From NCBI GenBank assembly GCA_021846485.1, contig JAJZWW010000172.1, positions 1 to 6,859 of the forward strand: a stretch of DNA of 6,859 bases. The letters run 5' to 3'. The notes under the pieces were generated by a model that made no database searches, was not told the origin of the DNA, and saw only the letters and a program-made list of their open reading frames with translations. The position numbers and the translations under genes were made by a program. This document shows positions 1-6,737 of the stretch, one piece after another (the first letter of the stretch is position 1; each line of letters opens with the position of its first letter). Source of the stretch: Actinomycetes bacterium. GTDB taxonomy: Bacteria > Actinomycetota > Acidimicrobiia > Acidimicrobiales > Palsa-688.

Positions 1-137
1 GCGGCCGACACCGCCGGGGCCAGTCGCCACCCGGAGACCCCGACGCCCATCCCTCCCTGGATGATCACCGGCCGGGGGACGTCGCCGCCCACCCCCCCGG
101 GTAGTCGCAGGTCCGGCGGCTCGGGAACCTCTATCAC
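1..137 (-). CDS. Nitronate monooxygenase / 2-nitropropane dioxygenase family protein, N-terminal part (cut by window edge)
   Basis: Reading the minus strand from the GTG at 137-135 gives 45 full codons running off the left edge. After about 20 Pro/Gly-rich residues comes PVIIQGGMGVGVSGWRLA (residues 23-40). This matches the N-terminal FMN-binding stretch of nitronate monooxygenases (typically P.IIQGGMGVG.S.WRLA.AVS), enzymes that oxidise alkyl nitronates with FMN and oxygen. The start is constrained: an in-frame TAG lies four codons upstream (149-147) and no start codon lies between. That TAG is also part of a -10-like TAGCGT box, so the gene is probably leaderless. It is transcribed away from hisI with 163 bp between starts. 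Family assignment rests on one motif. The family also includes enoyl-ACP reductase FabK-like and PfaD-like proteins, so substrate is unknown. The catalytic His region lies outside the window. Confidence 0.72.
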   Translation of the reverse strand, partial: MIEVPEPPDLRLPGGVGGDVPRPVIIQGGMGVGVSGWRLAPAVSA

Positions 138-143
138 GGCCGC

Positions 144-149
144 ACGCTA
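144..149 (-). promoter_or_regulatory. Candidate -10 box (TAGCGT) for the divergent nitronate monooxygenase gene
   Basis: On the minus strand TAGCGT is followed by 6 nt and then the GTG start at 137. This fits the actinobacterial TAnnnT -10 box placed so that transcription begins at or next to the start codon. No convincing -35 (TTGAC-like) is seen at the expected distance. A 13-nt inverted repeat, GGGCC-GTT-GGCCC on the plus strand at 155-167, lies just upstream in the spacer region. Confidence 0.5.
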
Positions 150-268
150 CCACCGGGCCGTTGGCCCTCCCCCTCCCAGGCCAGTTGAGGTTGCGAGCTG
201 GCGATCGTCTCGCTGAGCGCTCGAGGGGACCCCGCTCGGTGGGCGAGCCGGTACCCTTTCGAGGAGGC

Positions 269-287
269 CGGGGCGCCCGGCGCCCCG
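269..287. repeat. Perfect 19-bp palindrome in the hisI-trp promoter; candidate operator
   Basis: CGGGGCGCCCGGCGCCCCG has 9-bp arms that are exact reverse complements around a single central C. It ends at the base before the TAGGCT -10 box (288-293), so it fills the space between the -10 and the expected -35 position. A regulator bound here would block RNA polymerase. If transcription starts at about 300, the palindrome is not in the RNA, so it is better read as a DNA-level operator than an attenuator. In 74% G+C sequence some palindromes arise by chance, but a perfect 9-bp arm at this position is notable. No regulator can be named. Confidence 0.45.
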
Positions 288-293
288 TAGGCT
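288..293 (+). promoter_or_regulatory. Candidate -10 box (TAGGCT) for hisI-trpE-ygfZ; probably leaderless
   Basis: TAGGCT is followed by 7 nt and then the GTG start of hisI at 301, placing the likely transcription start at or within a base or two of the start codon. The AGGGGG at 295-300 touches the start codon with no spacer and is badly placed for a Shine-Dalgarno sequence, which supports leaderless translation. No clear -35 is visible. The flanking palindrome at 269-287 may control it. Confidence 0.5.
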
Positions 294-300
294 CAGGGGG

Positions 301-699
301 GTGACGCCGGCGCCGACCCCGATCCTGCCCAGCTCCGACCAGCTCGACGCGATCGCGTTCAACGCCGACGGCTTGGTCCCGGCGATCGTCCAGGAGCGGG
401 GCAGCGGGAAGGTGCTCATGCTCGCCTGGATGAACCGGGAGACCCTCGAGGAGACCCTGGCGGGCGGGCGGACCGTGTTCTGGTCCCGCAGCCGCCAGGA
501 TCGCTGGCGCAAGGGGGACACCTCCGGGGACCGCCAGTGGGTCCGGGAGGCGTACTACGACTGCGACGGCGACACGCTGCTCCTCGTCGTCGACCAGGAA
601 GGGGCCGGGGCGTGCCACACCGGGGCGCGCAGCTGCTTCTTCCGGGCGTTCGGCGCCGGCAGCGCTCCGGCCGGCGGGCGCAGGCCAGGTGGAGCGTGA
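301..699 (+). CDS. hisI: Phosphoribosyl-AMP cyclohydrolase (histidine biosynthesis)
   Basis: This 132-aa cytoplasmic enzyme opens the adenine ring of phosphoribosyl-AMP in the third step of histidine synthesis. Visible family signatures are MLAWMN (residues 40-45), FWSRSR (60-65), the KGDTSG stretch (71-76), DCDGDTLLLV (87-96), ACHTG (104-108) and SCF (111-113). Cys88, Cys105 and Cys112 match the conserved Zn2+ ligands, and Asp87, Asp89 and Asp91 the Mg2+-binding acidic residues. It is the single-domain form, with no HisE pyrophosphohydrolase domain. It starts at GTG 301, the first start after the -10-like box, and its last bases overlap trpE in a GTGA (696-699). In actinobacteria hisI is often followed by trpE, so the pairing fits. 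The C-terminal tail after about residue 118 is Gly/Ala/Arg-rich and probably disordered. Confidence 0.95.
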   Translation: MTPAPTPILPSSDQLDAIAFNADGLVPAIVQERGSGKVLMLAWMNRETLEETLAGGRTVFWSRSRQDRWRKGDTSGDRQWVREAYYDCDGDTLLLVVDQEGAGACHTGARSCFFRAFGAGSAPAGGRRPGGA

Positions 700-2228
700 T
701 CCGCCCGAGCCGCGACGAGTTCGTCGAGCTGGCCGCCCGCTGGAGCGTCGTGCCGGTCTGGCGGGAGCTGCTCGCCGATCTCACCACTCCCGTCGCCGCC
801 TTCGCCCGCCTCGCCGGCGCCGACGACGGTGACCGGGCGTTCCTGCTCGAGTCGGTCGAGCACGCCGGGCGGTGGGGGCGTTGGTCGTTCGTCGGGCGCC
901 GGCCGAGCGCGACGCTGATCGCCCGGGGCCGCCACGTCGCCGTCGAGGGCCAACTGCCCGCCGGGGTGCCGACCGACGCGGGCATCCTCGCCGCCGCCCG
1001 GGCCCTGCTCACCGAGCTGCGCAGCCCCGATCTCGACGGCCTGCCCCCCCTGCACGGCGGGTTGGTCGGCTACCTGGGCTACGACGTGGTCCGGGAGGTC
1101 GAGCACCTCGGCGACCCGCCGCCCGACGAGGCCGGGTTCCCCGACGCGATCCTCTCGGTCGTCGGCCAGGTGGTCGCCTACGACTCGTGGCGCCAGCGGG
1201 TCAGCCTCGTCGAAGCCGTCCGGGTGCCCCCCGGTACCGGGCGGGCGGCCGCCGGGGTGCTGTGGGACGGCGCGGTCGAGAGCCTCGAGCGGCTGGCCGC
1301 GACGGGTGCCGAGCCCCTCGACGAGCCGATCGTCGTGCCCCCCGAGCACGACGACGAGATCCCCGAGCACCGCCGGCGCACCTCCCCGGCGGAGTACACC
1401 GCGGCGGTCGAGGTCGCGAAGGAGCACATCACCGCCGGCGACGTGTTCCAGGTGGTCGTCTCGCAGCGCTTCGATCTCGACCTCGGCGCCGAGCCGTTCG
1501 ACCTCTATCGCTCGCTGCGCCAGGTCAACCCGAGCCCGTCGATGTACTTCCTGCGCCACCCCGAGGTCTGCCTGGTGGGCTCCTCCCCCGAGCCGTTGGT
1601 GTCCCTCCGGGCGGGGCGGGTCGTGTCCCGTCCGATCGCCGGGACCCGCCGGCGGGGCCGGACCGACGAGCACGACCGCCGCCTGGCGGCCGAGCTGGCC
1701 GAGCACCCGAAGGAGCGGGCGGAGCACGTGATGCTGGTCGACCTGGCCCGCAACGACCTCGGAAGGGTCGCCGAGTTCGGGACCGAGACCGTCGAGGAGC
1801 TGATGACCCTGGAGCGCTACAGCCACGTGATGCACCTCACCTCGCAGGTGTCCGGGCGGCTGCGCGCCGGGCTCGGCCCGGTCGACGTGCTGGCCGCCAC
1901 GTTCCCCGCCGGTACGGTCTCGGGGGCGCCCAAGGTGAGGGCCATGCAGGTGATCGACGAGCTGGAGCCGGCCAAGCGGGGCCCCTACGCGGGGGTGGTC
2001 GGCTACTTCGACTTCTCCGGCAACCTCGACACCGCGATCACCATCCGCACCATGGTGGTCGCCCCCGACGGCACGGCGAGCGTGCAGGCCGGCGCCGGGA
2101 TCGTCGCCGACAGCGACCCCGCCGACGAGGACCTCGAGTGCGCCAACAAGGCGGCCGCCCTGCTCGCCGCGGTCCCCGGGGCCCGGCGGATCACCGCTGC
2201 CCGCCGCCAGGTGGCCGCCCGTGGGTGA
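696..2228 (+). CDS. trpE: Anthranilate synthase component I
   Basis: TrpE (510 aa) converts chorismate plus ammonia to anthranilate, the committed step of tryptophan synthesis; the ammonia normally comes from glutamine through TrpG. The N-terminal domain carries LLES (50-53), the motif that in enteric TrpE forms the tryptophan feedback site, so allosteric inhibition is likely. The chorismate-binding domain spans about 230-495, with RPIAGTRRRG (from 312), an ERYSHVMH segment, FPAGTVSGAPK (to Lys413), VQAGAGIVADS and a C-terminal NKA. These favour TrpE over aminodeoxychorismate synthase PabB, though the two are related. There is no fused glutamine amidotransferase domain and no trpG in the window. 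The GTG at 696 was chosen because it overlaps the hisI stop (GTGA), AGGTGG lies at 687-692, and the protein then begins as TrpE does. The open frame extends upstream to 537, but that part is hisI sequence in another frame. Confidence 0.96.
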   Translation: MIRPSRDEFVELAARWSVVPVWRELLADLTTPVAAFARLAGADDGDRAFLLESVEHAGRWGRWSFVGRRPSATLIARGRHVAVEGQLPAGVPTDAGILAAARALLTELRSPDLDGLPPLHGGLVGYLGYDVVREVEHLGDPPPDEAGFPDAILSVVGQVVAYDSWRQRVSLVEAVRVPPGTGRAAAGVLWDGAVESLERLAATGAEPLDEPIVVPPEHDDEIPEHRRRTSPAEYTAAVEVAKEHITAGDVFQVVVSQRFDLDLGAEPFDLYRSLRQVNPSPSMYFLRHPEVCLVGSSPEPLVSLRAGRVVSRPIAGTRRRGRTDEHDRRLAAELAEHPKERAEHVMLVDLARNDLGRVAEFGTETVEELMTLERYSHVMHLTSQVSGRLRAGLGPVDVLAATFPAGTVSGAPKVRAMQVIDELEPAKRGPYAGVVGYFDFSGNLDTAITIRTMVVAPDGTASVQAGAGIVADSDPADEDLECANKAAALLAAVPGARRITAARRQVAARG

Positions 2229-3036
2229 CCTCCGCCACCACTGGCTCACCCGCGACGCCGTCGTCGTCGTGGGGCCCGACGCCTCCGCGTACCTCCAGGG
2301 CCAGCTCAGCCAGGACGTGGACGCCCTCGGTGCCGGGGGTTCGGCCTGGTCGTGGCTGCTGGCTCCCCAGGGGAAAGTCGACGCGTTGGTGCGGGTGACC
2401 CGTACCGGCGCGGACCGCCTGGTGGTCGACACCGATGCCGGGTGGGGCGAGGCCGTCCTCGACCGCCTCACGCGCTTCAAGCTGCGCACCCGGGTCGAGC
2501 TCGGGGCGAGCCGGCTGCGGGTGCTCGCACTGCGCGGCGGGCCCGCACCCGGAGCGCTCGGCGGCCAGGCGCTCAGCGCCCTGTGGGCCGGTGAGGACGC
2601 CGTCGACGTGCTGTCCCCGGCCGGCGCTGCCCCGGGGGAGGAGCTCGACGACGAAGCCTGGGAGGCGGCCCGCATCCTCGCCGGGGTGCCGGCGATGGGC
2701 GCCGAGCTCACCGAGCGGACCATTCCCGCCGAGACCGGGCTCGTGGAGCTGACCGTGAGCTTCACCAAGGGCTGCTACACCGGCCAGGAGCTGGTCGCCC
2801 GGATCGACTCGCGCGGCGGCCACGTCGCCCGCCACCTCCGCCTGCTCCGACCCGCCGGGCCGCTCGAGCCCGGCACCGGGCTCACCGCCGGCGCCAAGAC
2901 CGTCGGGACGGTGACCAGCGCCTCCCAGAGAGGATCGGTCGCCCTCGGCTACGTCGGGCGGGCCGTCGAGCCCGGCGACACCGTCGACGCCGCCGGCGTG
3001 CTCACCCGGGTCGAGGCACTTCCGGAGCGGCACTGA
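2221..3036 (+). CDS. ygfZ: YgfZ/GcvT-like folate-binding protein
   Basis: A 271-aa protein of the YgfZ branch of the GcvT-like fold. The hallmark is FTKGCYTGQELVAR (181-194), containing the K-G-C-Y-x-G-Q-E signature with Cys185, the residue essential in E. coli YgfZ. Other family features are the N-terminal YLQGQLSQDV (24-33) and LLAPQGKVDA (46-55). YgfZ proteins bind tetrahydrofolate and help make or repair certain Fe-S enzymes, including the tRNA methylthiolase MiaB; they are not glycine-cleavage T-proteins. A methyltransferase role is therefore not implied. At 271 aa it is shorter than E. coli YgfZ (326 aa). It starts at GTG 2221, overlaps the trpE end by 8 bp, and has AGGTGG (2209-2214) 6 nt upstream, so it is translationally coupled to trpE. 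No known tryptophan step uses it. The family call is firm; the reason for its position is unknown. Confidence 0.9.
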   Translation: MGDLRHHWLTRDAVVVVGPDASAYLQGQLSQDVDALGAGGSAWSWLLAPQGKVDALVRVTRTGADRLVVDTDAGWGEAVLDRLTRFKLRTRVELGASRLRVLALRGGPAPGALGGQALSALWAGEDAVDVLSPAGAAPGEELDDEAWEAARILAGVPAMGAELTERTIPAETGLVELTVSFTKGCYTGQELVARIDSRGGHVARHLRLLRPAGPLEPGTGLTAGAKTVGTVTSASQRGSVALGYVGRAVEPGDTVDAAGVLTRVEALPERH

Positions 3037-3037
3037 G

Positions 3038-3055
3038 CCGGCGCGTGGCTGCCGG
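3038..3055 (+). other. Small inverted repeat just after ygfZ
   Basis: CCGGC (3038-3042) and GCCGG (3051-3055) can pair around an 8-nt loop two bases after the ygfZ stop. No T-tract follows. It could weaken read-through between the two blocks, but a 5-bp stem at this G+C content is common by chance. Confidence 0.2.
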
Positions 3056-3085
3056 GGTCGCGGCGCGGCGGCGAGTGGCGCGCTT

Positions 3086-3101
3086 CCGGGCTCGATCCCG
3101 G
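3086..3101. repeat. Inverted repeat in the trpC promoter region
   Basis: CCGGG (3086-3090) and CCCGG (3097-3101) are reverse complements separated by 6 nt (CTCGAT). They lie 8 bp before the TAGTCT box, roughly where a -35/spacer would be. The site is weaker than the hisI palindrome and shares no clear core with it beyond G/C richness. It is a possible operator only. Confidence 0.25.
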
Positions 3102-3109
3102 GCCACCGG

Positions 3110-3115
3110 TAGTCT
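3110..3115 (+). promoter_or_regulatory. Candidate -10 box (TAGTCT) for trpC-trpF-trpB-trpA
   Basis: TAGTCT is followed by 9 nt and the ATG of trpC at 3125. There is no good Shine-Dalgarno sequence in front of the ATG (only GAG directly touching it). This layout resembles the hisI box and implies a very short leader or a leaderless mRNA. The promoter sits in the only true gap of the cluster (88 bp, 3037-3124), so the last four genes can probably be transcribed separately from hisI-trpE-ygfZ. No clear -35 is seen. Confidence 0.5.
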
Positions 3116-3124
3116 GGTACCGAG

Positions 3125-3907
3125 ATGGGCACCTACCTCGACCGGATCCTGGCCGCCCATCGAGCCGCCGCCGAAGCCGACACCCGCGACCTCGACGAGC
3201 TGGTCGCGGCCGCCGCGGCGGAGCCTCCGGCGCGCGGCTTCGCCGCCGCCTTGGCCGCCGAGGCCGGGGTGTCGGTGGTCGCCGAGGTCAAACGGGCCAG
3301 CCCCAGCCGGGGTCAGCTCGTCGCCGACCTCGACCCCGCCGCCGTCGCCAGCGCCTACCAGGCCGGCGGGGCGGCGTGCCTGTCGGTGCTGACCGACGTC
3401 GAGTTCTTCGGCGGGTCGCCCGCCGACCTGGTCGCCGCCCGGGACGCCACCCGCCTGCCGCTGCTGCGCAAGGACTTCACCGTCGGGCCGGCCGACGTCT
3501 GCGACGCCCGGCTGATGGGCGCCGACGCGGTGCTGCTCATCGCCGCGGCCCTCTCCCCCCTGGAGCTGGTCGAGCTGACCGCCCTCGCCGACCGGGTCGG
3601 CCTCGACGCCCTGGTCGAGGTCCACGACGAGGAGGAGGCCGAGGCCGCCCTCACCGCCGGCGCCAGCCTCGTCGGGGTCAACCAGCGGGACCTGGTCAGC
3701 TTCGAGGTCGACCCCTCCCGGGCCGAGAGGATCGCCCGGGCCTTGCCGGCGGGGGTCACCCGGGTGGCCGAGTCCGGCATCCGCGGCCCCGAGGACCTGC
3801 CCCGCCTGGCCGCCGCCGGCTACGACGCCGTGCTCGTCGGCGAGTCGCTGGTCACCGCCCGCGACCCGGCCGCGGCCGTCGCCGCCCTGCGGGAGGCGGG
3901 CCGGTGA
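3125..3907 (+). CDS. trpC: Indole-3-glycerol phosphate synthase
   Basis: TrpC (260 aa) is a TIM-barrel enzyme that closes the indole ring, turning carboxyphenylamino-deoxyribulose phosphate into indole-3-glycerol phosphate with release of CO2. All expected active-site residues are in place: Glu54 and Lys56 (AEVKRASPSRG), Lys116 (LLRKDF, general acid), Glu165 (VEVHDE, general base), Asn186 (GVNQRDL) and Glu216-Ser217 (AESGI), with a C-terminal phosphate-binding VGESLV. The loop GVNQRDL has Gln where many homologues have Asn, a minor change. Length is normal and there is no TrpF fusion. It is the only gene in the cluster with an ATG start; the ATG lies 9 nt after a -10-like box and lacks a ribosome-binding site. 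Its stop overlaps trpF in a GTGA (3904-3907). Confidence 0.96.
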   Translation: MGTYLDRILAAHRAAAEADTRDLDELVAAAAAEPPARGFAAALAAEAGVSVVAEVKRASPSRGQLVADLDPAAVASAYQAGGAACLSVLTDVEFFGGSPADLVAARDATRLPLLRKDFTVGPADVCDARLMGADAVLLIAAALSPLELVELTALADRVGLDALVEVHDEEEAEAALTAGASLVGVNQRDLVSFEVDPSRAERIARALPAGVTRVAESGIRGPEDLPRLAAAGYDAVLVGESLVTARDPAAAVAALREAGR

Positions 3908-4577
3908 TCGTCAAGGTGTGCGGCATCACCAACGAGGACGACGCCTTGCTGTCGGTCGCCCTCGGTGCCGACCTGCTCGGCTTCGTGTTCGCCCCCTCTC
4001 CCCGTCAGGTCGCCTCCCAGGTCGCCGCCGACATCGTCAAGCGGCTGCCGCCGGAGATCGTCGCCGTCGGGGTGTTTCGCGACGAGGCGCCCAAGCGGGT
4101 CGTCGACGTCGCCCTGCGCTCCGGGCTGCGGGCCGTGCAGTTGCACGGCCACGAGACCGCCGAGGAGACCCGTTGGATCCGCCAGCGGGTGCCGATGGTG
4201 ATCAAGGCCTTCCCCGCCGGCGACCCCCGCCTGGCCCGGGCGGTCGACTACGGCGCGGACGTCGTGCTCCTCGACGGCGCCCGGCCCGGCTCGGGCAACA
4301 CATGGGACCGGGCCCTGGCCGACGAGGTCCCCGCCGGGCTGCGGGTGATGGTCGCCGGCGGCCTCGACGCCACCAACGTGGCCGCCGTCGTGGCCCGCAC
4401 CCGCTGCTGGGGGGTGGACGTCTCCTCCGGGGTGGAGAAGTCCCCGGGGTGCAAGGACCCCCTCGAGCTGCGGGCGTTCATGGCTGCCGCCCTGGCGGCC
4501 GACCCCGGGGGAGCCGACTGGGACGGCGCCCACCCCGAACCCCGCAGCGCGGGACCCTACGACTGGGAGGACGACAC

Positions 4578-4581
<4 letters not shown>
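3904..4581 (+). CDS. trpF: Phosphoribosylanthranilate isomerase
   Basis: TrpF (225 aa) performs the Amadori rearrangement of phosphoribosylanthranilate, directly before TrpC. Signatures are KVCGIT (4-9) with catalytic Cys6, GFVFAPSPRQV (26-36), VQLHG (78-82), VLLDG (121-125) with catalytic Asp124, PGSG (128-131), AGGL and GVDVSSGVE...GCKD near the C-terminus. Cys6 and Asp124 correspond to Cys7 and Asp126 of Thermotoga maritima TrpF. The start is GTG 3904, supported by GGGAGG at 3891-3896 (7-nt spacer) and the 4-bp overlap with trpC. After the barrel there is an extra acidic tail of roughly 25 residues ending PYDWEDDT, beyond the usual length of about 200. A dedicated trpF is worth noting because many actinobacteria lack it and use the dual-function HisA homologue PriA. 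Confidence 0.95.
4565..4570 (+). promoter_or_regulatory. Ribosome-binding site deciding the TTG start of trpB
   Basis: GGGAGG lies 7 nt before TTG 4578, the same sequence and spacing seen before trpF (3891-3896 and GTG 3904). The alternative ATG at 4608 has no comparable site in front of it. This favours the TTG, giving a TTGA overlap with the trpF stop. Confidence 0.75.
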
Positions 4582-5782
<1,201 letters not shown>

Positions 5783-5786
<4 letters not shown>

Positions 5787-6580
5787 GCGCGCCCAGCCGG
5801 CGTGGAGTCGCCCTGGAAGCCGCCCTGCGGGCCCGGCGCGACGCCGGCGCCAAGCTGCTCGTCACCTACGTGACCGGTGGCCTCACGCCCGACTGGGTCG
5901 ACTACCTCCAGGTGATGGTCGAGGCGGGAGCCGACGCCGTCGAGGTCGGCCTGCCCTTCTCCGACCCGATCCTCGACGGCCCGACGATCCAGGAGGCCTC
6001 GGCCCGCGCCCTGGCCCTCGGGACCACCCCCACCGGCGTGCTCGGCGCGCTCGCCGGCCGGGAGCAGCCGGTGCCGCTGGTCGTGATGACCTACTACAAC
6101 CTGGTGTTCCGGGCCGGTCTGGAACGCTTCGCCGGCCGCCTCGTCGAGGCCGGGGTAACCGGGGCGATCGTCCCCGACATCCCGCTGGAGGAGTCCGGCC
6201 CCTGGGAGCAGGCCGCCGCCGCAGCCGGTGTCGCCGCCGTGCTGCTGGCCGCGCCGGTCACCCCCGACGACCGGCTTGCCGAGCTCTGCCGGCGCTCGCG
6301 CGGCTTCCTCTACGGGGTCAACTTGATGGGCGTCACCGGCGAGCGCTCCAGCCTTTCCGGCTCGGCCGCCGCCCTCGCCCGGCGCATGAAGGCGCACACC
6401 GACCTTCCCGTCGTGATGGGCTTCGGTATCTCGACGCCGGAGCAGGCCGCCGCGGCGGCATCCGACGCCGACGGGGTGGTGGTTGCCTCCGCCCTCGTTC
6501 GTGCCGTCCTCGACGGCGCGTCGGTCGCCGAGATCGGCGACCGGGTGGGCGCCCTGCGCGCCGCGCTCGACCGCGGCTGA
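5783..6580 (+). CDS. trpA: Tryptophan synthase alpha chain
   Basis: TrpA (265 aa) is a TIM barrel that cleaves indole-3-glycerol phosphate to indole and glyceraldehyde-3-phosphate; indole passes to TrpB through the inter-subunit tunnel. Catalytic Glu54 (in EVGLPFSDP) and Asp65 (in ILDGPTIQ) match Salmonella Glu49 and Asp60. Also present are MTYYN (ahead of LVFRAG), the loop-6 type segment MGVTGERSSLS, and the phosphate-binding GFGIS and VASALV segments. ILDG replaces the common LADG, and NLMGVTG the enteric SRAGVTG; both are conservative. The GTG at 5783 overlaps the trpB stop by 4 bp. No strong Shine-Dalgarno sequence is visible, so translation probably relies on coupling, which would help equal production of the two subunits. 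It is the last gene of the cluster. Confidence 0.96.
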
Positions 6581-6595
6581 CCGACCGCGGGTCGG
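6581..6595 (+). terminator. Hairpin directly after trpA
   Basis: CCGACC (6581-6586) and GGTCGG (6590-6595) form a perfect 6-bp stem with a 3-nt loop, beginning at the base after the trpA stop. There is no T-tract, as is common for hairpin terminators in high-GC bacteria. A role in ending or stabilising the trp transcript is inferred. Confidence 0.35.
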
Positions 6596-6615
6596 CGACT
6601 CATGGCATCCGGGAG

Positions 6616-6631
6616 CCCCTCGGTGGAGGGG
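6616..6631. terminator. GC-rich hairpin between convergent genes, candidate bidirectional terminator
   Basis: CCCCTC (6616-6621) and GAGGGG (6626-6631) form a perfect 6-bp stem with a GGTG loop. It is followed on the plus strand by only two T residues. It lies between trpA and a convergent minus-strand gene and could act on either transcript. Confidence 0.4.
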
Positions 6632-6643
6632 TTGCGCACACCG

Positions 6644-6668
6644 TGGATCCGGGCCTCCCCGGAATCCA
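6644..6668. terminator. Long hairpin with one bulge between convergent genes
   Basis: TGGATCCGGG (6644-6653) pairs with CCCGG-A-ATCCA (6658-6668): ten base pairs with one bulged A (6663) and a CCTC loop. It is the longest stem in the convergent region and may terminate transcripts from either side. No T-tract is present. Confidence 0.4.
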
Positions 6669-6713
6669 GGTCGAAGGCCTCGAAGTCCTCGGAGATCACC
6701 CGGGCCGCCCTTT

Positions 6714-6729
6714 CCCCTGTGCCCCTGTG
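6714..6729. repeat. Tandem 8-bp direct duplication
   Basis: CCCCTGTG occurs twice without a gap (6714-6721 and 6722-6729), just outside the stop of the convergent minus-strand gene. It looks like a small slippage duplication. No function is suggested. Confidence 0.6.
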
Positions 6730-6737
6730 GCTTTCGG

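Noticed and set aside
215..248. Short palindromes GAGCGCTC (215-222) and GCTCG/CGAGC (234-248) in the divergent region
   Set aside because: Arms of 4-5 bp are expected by chance at this composition and they are not aligned with either -10 box.
138..300. Trp leader peptide, attenuator or T-box ahead of the cluster
   Set aside because: I found no short frame with tandem Trp codons, no T-box-like sequence, and the -10 box is so close to the hisI start that there is no leader RNA to hold one.
537..695. Upstream extension of the trpE frame to 537
   Set aside because: The 53 extra residues are Arg-rich and lie over conserved hisI coding sequence. The GTG at 696 has the hisI overlap and gives a normal TrpE N-terminus.
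872..2398. Second plus-strand open frame of 508 codons over trpE
   Set aside because: It is Arg/Pro/Gly-dominated, an out-of-frame reading typical of 74% G+C DNA, and lacks motifs.
555..2768. Long minus-strand open frame (737 codons) opposite trpE and ygfZ
   Set aside because: Its protein is Gly/Arg/His/Pro-rich without any recognisable motif, and it mirrors the high-GC codon pattern of trpE. It is a shadow; trpE and ygfZ on the plus strand carry complete family signatures.
6590..6690. tRNA gene in the gap after trpA
   Set aside because: The hairpins suggested a folded RNA, but there is no GGTTCGAAT-type T-loop, no D-loop pattern and no cloverleaf on either strand.
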